From Mesorhizobium sp. WSM3859 (GTDB lineage: Bacteria; Pseudomonadota; Alphaproteobacteria; Rhizobiales; Rhizobiaceae): DNA of 64,000 nt. The notes below the pieces were generated by a model. The model saw only the letters and a list, made by a program, of their open reading frames with translations. It was not told the origin of the DNA and searched no databases. Shown piece after piece: positions 7,569 through 16,702 of this stretch; position 1 is the stretch's first letter; each line of letters opens with the position of its first letter. The translations under genes and the position numbers were made by a program. The DNA lies in contig NZ_NSGG01000013.1 of the NCBI RefSeq assembly GCF_002295065.1, positions 62,001-126,000 of the forward strand, given 5' to 3'.

Positions 7569-9671
7569 ATGCTCGACAAGCGCTCCGGCTCGCGCCTCGC
7601 CAATCTGTGGGACGATGCAAAAGCCGAAGGGATGAGCGGTCCCGAGCTCCTGGTCTATCGTTCGAACACGCTGGGCTCGGACAAGCGCGTCACCAATTAC
7701 GGCGGCGGCAACACCTCGTCCAAGGTCTGGCAGAAGGACCCGCTGACCGGCGAGGAAGTGCAAGTCCTGTGGGTGAAGGGCTCGGGCGGCGACAGCGCCT
7801 CGATCAAGCTGGATGGGTTCGCGACCCTCTACATGGACAAGCTGCGCGCCATTAAGGGGCTCTACCGCGGCGTCGAGCACGAGGATGAGATGGTGGGCTA
7901 TCTGCCCCACTGCACCTTCAACCTTAATCCGCGCGCGGCCTCGATCGACACGCCGCTGCACGCTTACGTGCCGAAGGCTTGCGTCGACCACATGCATCCC
8001 GACGCCATCATCGCCGTCGCCGCTGCCAAGGATTCCAAGGCGATCACCAAGGAGATCTTCGGCGACGCCATCGGCTGGCTGCCCTGGAAGCGGCCGGGCT
8101 TCGAGCTTGGCCTGTGGCTGGAGAAATTCTGCCTCGACAACCCCGACGCCAAGGGCGTGGTGCTTGAAAGCCACGGCCTGTTCACCTGGGGCGACACGCC
8201 CAAGGAATGCTACGAGACCACGATCTCGGTGATCAACCAGGCAATCGAGTGGTTCGAGCGCCGGTCGGAAGGCGTGGCTGTCTTCGGTGGCCAAGCGGTC
8301 AAGGCGCTCGATGCGCCTGCACGCCGCGCCATCGCGGCCAAGCTGATGCCGAGAATCCGAGGTCTGATCTCCGAAAAGAGCCATAAAATCGGCCATTTCG
8401 ACGACCAACCGGCGGTGCTCGAATTCGTCAATTCGAAGGATTTGCGGCCGCTGGCGGCGCTTGGCACCTCGTGCCCGGACCATTTCCTGCGCACCAAGAT
8501 TCGGCCGCTGGTGATCGAGTTCGATCCGGCAAAGCCCGATATCGACGCCGTCATCGCGCGGCTCGCCGACGACATTGCCGCCTATCGTGCCGGTTACCAG
8601 GCCTATTACGACGCCTGCAAGCATCCGGATTCGCCCGCCATCCGCGGTCCCAATGCCGTGGTGTACCTGATGCCCGGCGTCGGCATGTTCACCTTCGCCG
8701 GTGACAAGGCGACGGCCCGCATCTCCGGCGAATTCTACGTCAACGCCATCAACGTCATGCGCGGCGCATCGACGGTCTCGTCCTATGTCGGCCTGCCGGC
8801 GCAGGAAGCCTTCGACATCGAATATTGGCAGCTCGAGGAAGCCAAGCTCCAGCGCCTGCCGAAGCCGAAGGCTCTGGCCGGGCAAATCGCGCTGGTCACC
8901 GGCGGCGCCGGCGGCATCGGCCGCGCCACGGCCAACCGGCTGCTGCGCGAAGGCGCCTGCATCGTGCTCGCCGACATAGATGAAGCGGCGCTCGCCAGCG
9001 CCAATGATGAGCTGTCGAAGGCCTATGGCAAGGATTTCGTCCGTCCGGTGCGCATCGATGTCACCTCCGAGGACCAGGTGCTTTCGGGCTTCGCCGAAAC
9101 GGCGGTCGAGTTCGGCGGTATCGACATCCTGGTTTCCAATGCCGGCCTGGCCTCCTCGGCGCCGATCGAGGAGACGACGCTGGCCTTGTGGAACCGGAAC
9201 ATGGACATCCTGTCCACCGGCTATTTCCTCGTCTCGCGCGAGGCTTTTCGGCTGTTCCGCGCCCAGAAGATCGGCGGCAACGTCGTCTTCGTCGCCTCCA
9301 AGAACGGGCTCGCCGCCTCACCCAATGCCGCTGCCTATTGCACCGCCAAGGCCGCCGAGATCCATCTTGCCCGCTGCCTGGCGCTCGAAGGCGCCGAAGC
9401 GCAGATAAGGGTCAACGTCGTCAATCCCGACGCCGTGCTGCGCGGTTCAAAAATCTGGACCGGCGAGTGGAAGGAACAGCGCGCCGCCGCCTACAAGATG
9501 TCGACCGACGATCTTGAGGAGCATTACCGCGCGCGCTCGATGCTGAAGCGCTCGGTGTTCCCGGAAGACATCGCCGAGGCGATCTATTTCTTCGCCTCGG
9601 ACATGTCGGCCAAGTCGACCGGCAACATCGTCAACGTCGACGCTGGCAACGCGCAGAGTTTTACGCGCTAG
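7569..9671 (+). CDS. rhaD: bifunctional rhamnulose-1-phosphate aldolase / short-chain dehydrogenase RhaD
   Basis: 700 aa fusion. The N-terminal two thirds is a class II aldolase/adducin-type domain (NYGGGNTSSK near residue 40, SHGLFTWGD near 205) that would split L-rhamnulose-1-phosphate into DHAP and lactaldehyde. The C-terminal third is a short-chain dehydrogenase with cofactor motif TGGAGGIG near residue 447, NAG, and catalytic YCTAK, expected to oxidise the lactaldehyde. The ATG at 7569 follows GGGAGGATACCA, so it is preferred over an in-frame upstream ATG at 7485 that lies in the operator dyad. Confidence 0.93.
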   Translation: MLDKRSGSRLANLWDDAKAEGMSGPELLVYRSNTLGSDKRVTNYGGGNTSSKVWQKDPLTGEEVQVLWVKGSGGDSASIKLDGFATLYMDKLRAIKGLYRGVEHEDEMVGYLPHCTFNLNPRAASIDTPLHAYVPKACVDHMHPDAIIAVAAAKDSKAITKEIFGDAIGWLPWKRPGFELGLWLEKFCLDNPDAKGVVLESHGLFTWGDTPKECYETTISVINQAIEWFERRSEGVAVFGGQAVKALDAPARRAIAAKLMPRIRGLISEKSHKIGHFDDQPAVLEFVNSKDLRPLAALGTSCPDHFLRTKIRPLVIEFDPAKPDIDAVIARLADDIAAYRAGYQAYYDACKHPDSPAIRGPNAVVYLMPGVGMFTFAGDKATARISGEFYVNAINVMRGASTVSSYVGLPAQEAFDIEYWQLEEAKLQRLPKPKALAGQIALVTGGAGGIGRATANRLLREGACIVLADIDEAALASANDELSKAYGKDFVRPVRIDVTSEDQVLSGFAETAVEFGGIDILVSNAGLASSAPIEETTLALWNRNMDILSTGYFLVSREAFRLFRAQKIGGNVVFVASKNGLAASPNAAAYCTAKAAEIHLARCLALEGAEAQIRVNVVNPDAVLRGSKIWTGEWKEQRAAAYKMSTDDLEEHYRARSMLKRSVFPEDIAEAIYFFASDMSAKSTGNIVNVDAGNAQSFTR

Positions 9672-9675
9672 GTCT

Positions 9676-9729
9676 TCTTTCTCCCCGTTCACGGGGAGAA
9701 GGTGCCGGCAGGCGGATGAGGGGCGGCGC
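9676..9729. repeat. short palindromic intergenic repeat (family A)
   Basis: Single-hairpin copy: TTCTCCCCGT then ACGGGGAGAA around a 1-2 base loop, followed by GGTGCCGGCAGGCGGATGAG and GGGCGGCGCC. It lies in the short rhaD-rhaI gap and nearly matches the monomers at 39401-39530. Confidence 0.8.
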
Positions 9730-9759
9730 CGGCCGAACACATTCTTGGGAGGAACAGCA

Positions 9760-11052
9760 TTGTCAGAAACGATTATCCGCGCCGACCTCGTCGCCAGCCA
9801 CAACGCCGCGCGCAAACCCGACCTCGAGCGCGACTACGCCTCGCTCGGCGAGCGCCTCGACCGCCGCGGCATTGCCATTGACGCCATCCTCGACAAGGTC
9901 GAGAAATTCGGCGTGGCGATCCCGTCCTGGGGCGTCGGCACCGGCGGCACGCGCTTTGCCCGCTTTCCCGGTCCCGGCGAGCCGCGTGACATCTTCGATA
10001 AGATCGAGGACTGCGCCGTCATTGCCCAACTGACGCAGGCGACGCCGACCGTCTCGCTGCACATCCCTTGGGACAAAGCCGATCCGAACCGGCTGAAGCA
10101 GGCGGCCTCGCGCTTCGGCCTCGGCTTCGACGCCATGAATTCCAACACCTTCTCCGACGCCAAGGACCAGAAGCTCTCCTACAAATTCGGCTCGCTCTCC
10201 CATGCCGATGCCGGCACACGTCGCCAGGCGGTCGAGCACAATCTCGAATGCATCGAGATCGGCAAGACGCTGGGCTCCAAGGCGCTTACGGTGTGGATCG
10301 GCGACGGCTCCAACTTCCCCGGCCAGGTCAATTTCGCAAAAGCCTTCGAGCGCTACCTGGACGCGATGCGCGAGATCTATGCCGGCCTGCCGGACGACTG
10401 GCGGCTGTTCACTGAGCACAAGATGTATGAGCCGGCCTTCTATTCGACCGTCGTGCAGGACTGGGGCACCAACTACATCATCGCCAAGGAGCTCGGCGAC
10501 AAGGCCTTCTGCCTTGTCGACCTCGGCCACCACGCGCCCAACGTCAACATCGAGATGATCGTGTCGCGGCTGATCCAGTTCGGCAAGCTGGGCGGCTTCC
10601 ACTTCAACGATTCCAAATATGGCGACGACGACCTAGACGCCGGCTCGATCGATCCCTACCGGCTGTTCCTGGTCTTCAACGAGCTGGTCGATGCGGAGCT
10701 CTCCGGCGCCAAGGATTTTCATCCCGCGCATGTGCTCGACCAGAGCCACAACGTCACCGATCCGATCGAGAGCCTGATGCTGTCGGCGGTCGAGGTCCAG
10801 CGCGCCTACGCGCAGGCGCTGCTGGTCGACCGCAAGGCGCTCGAGGGCCTCCAGGAGGCCAACGATGCGCTGATGGCGACGCAGACGCTCAAAAGCGCCT
10901 ACCGCACAGATGTCGAGCCGATCCTCGCCATGGCGCGGCTGAGGACCGGCGGCGCCATCGATCCGGTCGCGGCCTATCGCGAAGCGGGTTACCGGGCGAA
11001 GGTCGCGGCGGAACGGCCGGCCGTTGCCAGTGGTGGCGGCGGGATTGTTTGA
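9760..11052 (+). CDS. rhaI: L-rhamnose isomerase RhaI (xylose-isomerase-like TIM barrel)
   Basis: 430 aa isomerase of the non-E. coli rhamnose isomerase type, converting L-rhamnose to L-rhamnulose. Visible are VWIGDGSNFPG, the acidic FTEHKMYEPAFYST, and the metal-site-like DLGHHAPNVNIE and GFHFNDSKYGDDDLDAG. The frame opens at a TTG at 9745, but that codon is part of the ribosome site GGGAGGA; the TTG at 9760 is well spaced from it and is the better start. It forms a two-gene operon with rhaD. Confidence 0.92.
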   Translation: MSETIIRADLVASHNAARKPDLERDYASLGERLDRRGIAIDAILDKVEKFGVAIPSWGVGTGGTRFARFPGPGEPRDIFDKIEDCAVIAQLTQATPTVSLHIPWDKADPNRLKQAASRFGLGFDAMNSNTFSDAKDQKLSYKFGSLSHADAGTRRQAVEHNLECIEIGKTLGSKALTVWIGDGSNFPGQVNFAKAFERYLDAMREIYAGLPDDWRLFTEHKMYEPAFYSTVVQDWGTNYIIAKELGDKAFCLVDLGHHAPNVNIEMIVSRLIQFGKLGGFHFNDSKYGDDDLDAGSIDPYRLFLVFNELVDAELSGAKDFHPAHVLDQSHNVTDPIESLMLSAVEVQRAYAQALLVDRKALEGLQEANDALMATQTLKSAYRTDVEPILAMARLRTGGAIDPVAAYREAGYRAKVAAERPAVASGGGGIV

Positions 11053-11234
11053 GGCCTGCTTGTAGCGAATGCATTGACAACCAGAGCCGGTTCGTCCCGG
11101 TCGACATTGTCGTCGATGGCCGGAGGGAGAAGGCATAGCTGATGCCGGTCAACGCCCTCAAGATATTCCATTGAGGGTCCCATTCTAGCTTCCGAGAACG
11201 GAGGCATTCATGGGCCGGTGGTTGCATGGGGGCT

Positions 11235-12161
11235 CTATGAAAGAGCCTCAGCGTATTGGATGATGCTCTGATTTCGAACGCTTTCGACCAGTTCATCCGC
11301 ACGAGATATTAGTCGGCGAAGCAAGGGTGACGGATTTGCCTCGTTGTATCCCAAGGTGAGATCAACGGTCGGAGGCTCGCCCTCCAGCGCCCTGGCAACA
11401 ACGTTCGGGGCCAGCATATTTTGCGCATAAAGCGGCACAAGGGTGAAACCGCCCGTGGATGCGACGAGCGACATTGCCGACGATATGTTCTCGCCTTCGT
11501 ACTTTGCCTTGAGCGTGATCCCGGACTTTGAAGCGTAATCCTGGATCACGGAATGTAACACCGGTGACGTTCTCGAGGAGCTGACGTAAACTTCGTGAGC
11601 CAGATCCTGTGGTCGAATTTTCCTGTGCGATGCCAAGCGGTGGCCTGCCGGCAGCACAGCGATCAGAGGCTCCTTCGCCAACAATTTGAAGGATACGCCT
11701 AAGCTCTGTTTCTCGGGGCGAAGGAAGGCCAAGTCCAGCTTCCCACGTATTATCGCCAGGGCGAGCTCCGGAGAGGACAGACTACACAGCGTGACTTCGG
11801 TCTCCGGTGCTTCCTGGCGGATTATGCGCAACAGGTGGGGTAGCCACATGATTTCCAGCCCAACCAGAAACCCCATTGCAAGTACGGGCCTTTCCGGCTG
11901 CGCGGCCCGCCGGGCGGCATCAGTCGCAGCATCGACCTGCAGCAGCGCCAACCGCGCGTGATCGAGGAAGACACGCCCAGCAGGGGTGAGCGCCACGCCG
12001 CGCGCCTGCCGCTCCAACAGCTTCACACCGACTTCGGCTTCCAGATCGCGTATCTGCCGGCTCAAGGACGGCTGCGAGGTGTTGAGCCTCCGCTGCGCAG
12101 CGTTCAACACGCCGCCTTCCTCCGCGACCGCAATGAAATAGCGCAGATGCCGCAGTTCCAT
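11235..12161 (-). CDS. LysR-family transcriptional regulator
   Basis: 308 aa LysR-type regulator. The protein starts in typical fashion (MELRHLRYFIAVAEEG) with the helix-turn-helix in LNAAQRRLNTSQPSLSRQI, then a periplasmic-binding-like effector domain. The frame extends 13 codons upstream, but the ATG at 12161 gives the standard N-terminus. It is divergent from the alpha/beta hydrolase at 12269, and a TTCGA-N8-TCGAA dyad lies between them, so that gene is the likely target. The effector is unknown. It converges on rhaI across 182 bp in which I see no gene. Confidence 0.9.
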   Translation of the reverse strand: MELRHLRYFIAVAEEGGVLNAAQRRLNTSQPSLSRQIRDLEAEVGVKLLERQARGVALTPAGRVFLDHARLALLQVDAATDAARRAAQPERPVLAMGFLVGLEIMWLPHLLRIIRQEAPETEVTLCSLSSPELALAIIRGKLDLAFLRPEKQSLGVSFKLLAKEPLIAVLPAGHRLASHRKIRPQDLAHEVYVSSSRTSPVLHSVIQDYASKSGITLKAKYEGENISSAMSLVASTGGFTLVPLYAQNMLAPNVVARALEGEPPTVDLTLGYNEANPSPLLRRLISRADELVESVRNQSIIQYAEALS

Positions 12162-12179
12162 GGATCCGCTCGCTATGCC

Positions 12180-12197
12180 TTCGAGGCATAGGTCGAA
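12180..12197. promoter_or_regulatory. candidate LysR operator dyad
   Basis: TTCGAGGCATAGGTCGAA is an interrupted inverted repeat (TTCGA-N8-TCGAA) between the divergent regulator and hydrolase starts. It fits the loose T-N11-A pattern of LysR sites. Evidence is positional only. Confidence 0.35.
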
Positions 12198-12268
12198 CAT
12201 ACAAGGTCTTTGTCGCCGATAGAAGCCAGATTTACCGTCGCGCTGTGATCAAAGAAGGAGAATGCAAA

Positions 12269-12964
12269 ATGTCGACAGCGTCCAAGCTTACTATCGTGTT
12301 CTGCCACGGCGTCTGGGCCGATGGCTCGTGCTTCAGCAAGGTGATCCCCGCGTTGCAGGCGGACGGGCACGAGGTTATTGCGGTTCAATACAGCCTGGAA
12401 TCGTTCGAAGAGGACGTGGCCATGGTGAAGCGCACGCTCGGTCGAGTCAGCAGCCCTGTGCTCCTCGTCGGGCACTCCTATGGCGGTGCGACCATCACCG
12501 CTTCGGGGATCGACGATCGAGTGGCTGGGCTCGTCTACATCGGCGCAGTTGCGCCGGATGTTGGCGAGACAGTTCAGGACCAGCTCTCCAGGTATCCTTC
12601 GGATGTCTTCTCTCGTGTTGAGGTCGCTGACGGGTACGCTTGGATGCTTCCGAATGCCACCGAGTTTTTCTGCGGAGACCTTTCCGAGGAAGAGCAGAAG
12701 CTCGTCTGGGCCACGCATTTTCCGCCGCATGCCGAGATCTTCACGCAGCAGAAACTCCAGAGCACGCCTTGGAAGTCGAAGCCAAGCTGGTACATCCTGT
12801 GTCTGCAAGACCAAACCGTTCATCCCGATCTGCAGCGCTGGGTCTCGAAACGCATGGGAGCGACCGTCATCGAAGTGGCGAGTAGCCATGTGCCGATGCT
12901 CTCCCAGCCCTCCATCGTGATCGACGTAATCCGGAAAGCCGCGGCCGCTGTTCAAAACGGCTGA
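12269..12964 (+). CDS. alpha/beta hydrolase
   Basis: 231 aa cytoplasmic alpha/beta hydrolase with no signal peptide. The oxyanion-region FCHGVWADGSCF lies near residue 12 and the nucleophile elbow GHSYGG near residue 70. A C-terminal VASSHVPMLSQPS supplies a plausible catalytic His. The ATG at 12269 has the ribosome site AAGGAG. The substrate cannot be told from sequence; small esterases and esterase-like signalling hydrolases share this fold. Probably controlled by the divergent LysR gene. A strong hairpin follows at 12995. Confidence 0.85.
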   Translation: MSTASKLTIVFCHGVWADGSCFSKVIPALQADGHEVIAVQYSLESFEEDVAMVKRTLGRVSSPVLLVGHSYGGATITASGIDDRVAGLVYIGAVAPDVGETVQDQLSRYPSDVFSRVEVADGYAWMLPNATEFFCGDLSEEEQKLVWATHFPPHAEIFTQQKLQSTPWKSKPSWYILCLQDQTVHPDLQRWVSKRMGATVIEVASSHVPMLSQPSIVIDVIRKAAAAVQNG

Positions 12965-12994
12965 GAGTGGCCGGCAGCCGTCCGATAGATGCGG

Positions 12995-13021
12995 GGAGAC
13001 CGCCGCGAGGCGGTCTCTCTT
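12995..13021 (+). terminator. hairpin terminator after the hydrolase gene
   Basis: GAGACCGCC, loop GCGA, GGCGGTCTC form a perfect 9 bp stem with a tetraloop, followed by TCTTG. The T-run is short, so termination may be partial. Confidence 0.65.
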
Positions 13022-13103
13022 GCCCGTGCGAAGTGTCATTATTGGCTGGACGAACCGACCCCAAAGGCCTTTCCTAGGCGTCCCCAACGCCAGGAGCACC
13101 GCC

Positions 13104-14843
13104 ATGCCCTTGACCCGTCGGACGCTGATCGGCGTCACCCTTTCGCTCGCGATTGCCCTCACGCCGCCGGTCACTGCTTTCGCCGCCTCGCCGGCTCCCG
13201 CCAGGGGCGAGCATGGCATGGTGGTCACGGAGCAGCATCTGGCAACCGAAGTCGGTGTCGACGTGCTGAAGAAAGGCGGCAACGCCGTCGATGCCGCTGT
13301 CGCGGTCGGCTACGCGCTTGCCGTCGTCTTTCCCGAAGCCGGCAATATCGGCGGCGGAGGGTTCATGACCATCCGGCTGAAGGACGGCCGCACCACCTTC
13401 ATCGATTTCCGCGAGCGCGCGCCGCTCGCCGCCACCAGGACAATGTATCTCGACAAGGACGGCAAGCCGGTGAAGGGCGCCAGTCTCGACGGCTATCTCG
13501 CCGTCGGCGTGCCGGGCTCCGTCGCCGGCTTCGAGATGGCGCGCGAAAAATACGGCACGCTGTCCAGGCAGGATCTGATGGCGCCGGCAATCGCCTATGC
13601 CAAGGACGGCTTCGTGCTCAACCAAGGCGACGCGGCTTGGTTCGCCGACAGCGCCGACCGGCTGGCGAAAGATCCGGCAGCGGCCGCCATCTTCCTGAAG
13701 CCGGACGGCAAGCCCTACAACGCGGGCGAGAACCTCGTTCAGCCGGACCTCGCCGCCGCGCTGTCGGCGATCTCGCAAAAGGGACCGGACGCCTTCTACA
13801 AGGGCGCGATCGCCGACGCCATCGTCAGGGCGAGCGGCGCCAAGGGCGGCATCCTCGCCAAGGGCGATTTCGAGCAATATGCGGTGCGCGAGCTGAAGCC
13901 GGTGACCTGTTCCTATCGCGGCTACGAGATCATCTCCTCGCCGCCGCCGAGTTCGGGCGGCGTCATCATCTGCGAAATCCTCAATGTGCTCGAAGGCTAT
14001 CCGCTGTCCTATCTCGGCGCCGGATCGGCCGAAACGGTCCATGTCATGGTCGAGGCCATGCGCCATGCCTATGTCGACCGCAACTCGGCGCTCGGCGACC
14101 CTGATTTCGTCGACAATCCGGTCTCGAAGCTGCTCGACAAGGGCTACGCGAAAGACATCCGCGACAAGATAGATCCGTTTCGAGCCGGCGTATCGAAGGA
14201 TCTGATGCCGAAAGGCCTCGGCGAGTCGAAGGAGACCACTCACTATTCGATCATCGACAAGGAGGGCAACGCGGTCGCGGTCACCTACACGCTGAACGGC
14301 TCCTACGGCGCCGGCGTCGTTGCCGACGGCACCGGCATCCTGCTCAACAACGAGATGGACGATTTCACCCAGAAGCCCGGCGTGCCCAACCTCTACGGGC
14401 TGGTCCAGGGCGAGGCCAACGCCATCCATCCGAAGAAGACGCCTTTGTCCTCAATGAGCCCAACAATCCTCACCAAAGACGACAAGCCCTTCATGGTCAT
14501 CGGCAGTCCGGGCGGCTCGCGCATCATCACCGTCACGCTGGAGGCGATCGTCAACGTCATCGACCACGGCATGGACATCCAGCAAGCGATCGACGCGCCG
14601 CGCATTCACCATCAATGGTTGCCGGACACAGTCTATGTCGAGCCGTTCGGGCTGTCGCCGGACACGGAGAAGCTGCTTGCCGGCATGGGCTACCATCTCG
14701 ACCTGAGCGACGAGACCTGGGGCCGGGCCGCCGGCATTCTGGTCGGCGGCAAAAGCCTGGCGGAAATCGAGAAGGGCGGCGGCGCACGCTACAACGGCGC
14801 CATGGACAGCCGCGCGGCTGCCGGCGAGGCGCTGGGATATTAG
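13104..14843 (+). CDS. ggt: gamma-glutamyltransferase
   Basis: 579 aa periplasmic enzyme that cleaves glutathione and transfers gamma-glutamyl groups. An N-terminal export signal begins MPLTRRTLIG and ends near AFAAS; the twin arginine could suit Tat export. The proenzyme would self-cleave before the nucleophile Thr in KETTHYSIID, giving large and small subunits. GSPGGSRII and APRIHHQWLPD mark the small subunit. The ATG at 13104 follows CAGGAG; the longer in-frame start at 13020 would bury the signal. Its stop overlaps the convergent gene's stop. Confidence 0.93.
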   Translation: MPLTRRTLIGVTLSLAIALTPPVTAFAASPAPARGEHGMVVTEQHLATEVGVDVLKKGGNAVDAAVAVGYALAVVFPEAGNIGGGGFMTIRLKDGRTTFIDFRERAPLAATRTMYLDKDGKPVKGASLDGYLAVGVPGSVAGFEMAREKYGTLSRQDLMAPAIAYAKDGFVLNQGDAAWFADSADRLAKDPAAAAIFLKPDGKPYNAGENLVQPDLAAALSAISQKGPDAFYKGAIADAIVRASGAKGGILAKGDFEQYAVRELKPVTCSYRGYEIISSPPPSSGGVIICEILNVLEGYPLSYLGAGSAETVHVMVEAMRHAYVDRNSALGDPDFVDNPVSKLLDKGYAKDIRDKIDPFRAGVSKDLMPKGLGESKETTHYSIIDKEGNAVAVTYTLNGSYGAGVVADGTGILLNNEMDDFTQKPGVPNLYGLVQGEANAIHPKKTPLSSMSPTILTKDDKPFMVIGSPGGSRIITVTLEAIVNVIDHGMDIQQAIDAPRIHHQWLPDTVYVEPFGLSPDTEKLLAGMGYHLDLSDETWGRAAGILVGGKSLAEIEKGGGARYNGAMDSRAAAGEALGY

Positions 14844-15187
14844 ACAACCAGCGTGATGGTCGAGGCGATCAGCATCACGGCGGCGATGGCGACGAACAGC
14901 GCGTAGATGCGCGGCCGGTCGAGCAGCAGCGCATTGCCCGAAATCCATGCCGCGGTGGCGCCGCCAAGCGCGAACAGGAAGCCGTTGCGGTGGCCGAAGG
15001 ACATCGAGGCGGCCATCAGGCCGCCGATGATCAGCGCGCCGAAGACGATGATGACGGCGACAGCATATTTCTCGAAATCATTGCCGCCCCCCATGACCGG
15101 CCCCATCGCATTGAGATTGGGCAGGTCGTCCGGGTCGAAGGGGCTGGTCGAGCCATATTCGTCTTGACCGAGGGATTCGCGCATCAT
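14840..15187 (-). CDS. small membrane protein of unknown function
   Basis: 115 aa protein with a polar N-terminus of about 40 residues (rich in D, P and G) and three hydrophobic spans: KYAVAVIIVFGALIIGGLM, FLFALGGATAAWISGNALLL and IYALFVAIAAVMLIASTITL. Two adjacent ATGs (15187, 15184) follow GGAG and either could be used. I do not recognise the family. Its stop codon overlaps the convergent gamma-glutamyltransferase stop by a few bases. Confidence 0.7.
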   Translation of the reverse strand: MMRESLGQDEYGSTSPFDPDDLPNLNAMGPVMGGGNDFEKYAVAVIIVFGALIIGGLMAASMSFGHRNGFLFALGGATAAWISGNALLLDRPRIYALFVAIAAVMLIASTITLVV

Positions 15188-15346
15188 TCGTTCTCCGCTG
15201 AGCGGCAACAAACCATCAACGCCTGCCGAGCGCAACCCGGCAACACAGCCACGGCGATGCGTTCGCCGCCCGGCTGATGCCCGCGTGCCACGGTTTGCCG
15301 GGCAAGCTCAACGGGCGGGGATTGGATTGGGTTCCACACACTTGAT

Positions 15347-16702
15347 CTATCTGGAAAAATCGCTTCGCACGATGCCGTGCCGCTGCAGCTTGTCGTAGAA
15401 AGTCTTGCGCGGAATGCCGAGCGCCTCGATGGTGCGGCGCACGTCGCCGTCATTGCGACCAAGTGTCTCGCGGATGATCTCGGCCTCGTAGCGATCGAGC
15501 CGCTCCGGCAAGGGCGCGGAAGAATCGTTCTGTGCTGCCGCAGCGGAAGGCGCTTTGGCGATGTCTTCCAGCCCGAGCACGAAGCGTTCGGCGAAATGGG
15601 CGAGTTCGCGTACATTGCCCGGCCAGTCATGCTCCCTGAGATGGCGCTGGACCGCCGCCGATGTCGCCGGCACAGCGCGGCGGAAGCGTGCGGCGGCCCG
15701 CTCGGCGAAATAGCCGAACAGCAACGGCACGTCGTCTCGCCGTTCGCGCAGCGGCGGAATGGAGAGCGTCACCACATTGAGCCGGTAATAAAGGTCCTCG
15801 CGGAAAGCGCCGCGCTGGCTGGCATCGCCGAGATCGACCTTGGCCGCCGCGACCACCCTCAGGTCGACTGGGCGGACCTCATTGGTGCCGAGCGGCGTCA
15901 CCTCGCGCATTTCGAGCACGCGCAGCATATGCACCTGCGTCGCAGCCGGCATGCTTTCGATCTCGTCGAGGAACAGCGTGCCGCCGCTCGAATGCTCGAT
16001 GCGGCCGACGCGCTTCTTCTGCGCGCCGGTGAAGGCGCCGGCTTCATGGCCGAACAGCTCGCTTTCGATCACCGTTTCCGGCAGCGTGCCGCAATTGAGC
16101 GCGACGAAATTGCCCTTGGCGCGGCGGCTCCAGCGATGCAGCAGGTTCGCCACCACCTCCTTGCCCGAGCCGGTCTCGCCGGTCACCAGCACGTCGACAT
16201 CGGTGTCGGCGATCTGCCTCAGCGTGCGGCGCAGCCGCTCCATCGCCTGCGTCTGGCCGATCAGCGGCAAGCCTTCCTGCGCCTGCTCGGCCGCTTCGCG
16301 CAAGGCGCGGTTTTCCATCACCAGCCGGCGTTTTTCGGCCGCGCGGGCAACGCTTTGCGCCAGCCGCTCAGTGGCAAAAGGCTTGGTGATGAAGTCGTAG
16401 GCGCCGTCCTTGATCGCCTTGACGGCCATCGCGATATCGCCGTGCCCCGTGACCAGGATGACGGGGATATCGGGGTCGAGCTGCAGCACGCGGTCGAAAA
16501 GCTGCAGCCCGTCGATCTGCGGCATGCGGATGTCCGACACCACCACGCCGCCGAAATTCCTGTCGAGAGCCGCCAGCGCCTCGCTCGCCACCGGAAAGGC
16601 CGACACCGCAAAGCCGGCAAGCTCCAGCGTCTGCCTTGTCGCCTTGAGCAGGTCGATGTCGTCATCGATGAGGATCACCGGTGCGGGATCGTTCGTGGTC
16701 AT
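15347..16702 (-). CDS. dctD: C4-dicarboxylate response regulator DctD (sigma-54 activator)
   Basis: 451 aa NtrC-class activator. It has an N-terminal receiver domain (ILIDDDIDLL; phosphorylatable Asp in VVVSDIRMPQ), a central AAA+ domain with Walker A GETGSGKE, the sigma-54 contact loop GAFTGA and Walker B GTLFLDEIES, and a C-terminal Fis-type helix-turn-helix. It would bind the dyads upstream of dctA and drive its -24/-12 promoter. It overlaps the dctB stop by 4 bases. Confidence 0.95.
   Translation of the reverse strand: MTTNDPAPVILIDDDIDLLKATRQTLELAGFAVSAFPVASEALAALDRNFGGVVVSDIRMPQIDGLQLFDRVLQLDPDIPVILVTGHGDIAMAVKAIKDGAYDFITKPFATERLAQSVARAAEKRRLVMENRALREAAEQAQEGLPLIGQTQAMERLRRTLRQIADTDVDVLVTGETGSGKEVVANLLHRWSRRAKGNFVALNCGTLPETVIESELFGHEAGAFTGAQKKRVGRIEHSSGGTLFLDEIESMPAATQVHMLRVLEMREVTPLGTNEVRPVDLRVVAAAKVDLGDASQRGAFREDLYYRLNVVTLSIPPLRERRDDVPLLFGYFAERAAARFRRAVPATSAAVQRHLREHDWPGNVRELAHFAERFVLGLEDIAKAPSAAAAQNDSSAPLPERLDRYEAEIIRETLGRNDGDVRRTIEALGIPRKTFYDKLQRHGIVRSDFSR

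Noticed and set aside
7428..8885. A 485-codon antisense frame in rhaD
   Set aside because: It shows no domain, and it runs through the rhaR/rhaD operator and the RhaD aldolase domain.
13074..14429. A 451-codon antisense frame in the gamma-glutamyltransferase gene
   Set aside because: The + strand encodes an intact enzyme with catalytic Thr; the antisense frame shows no motif or ribosome site.
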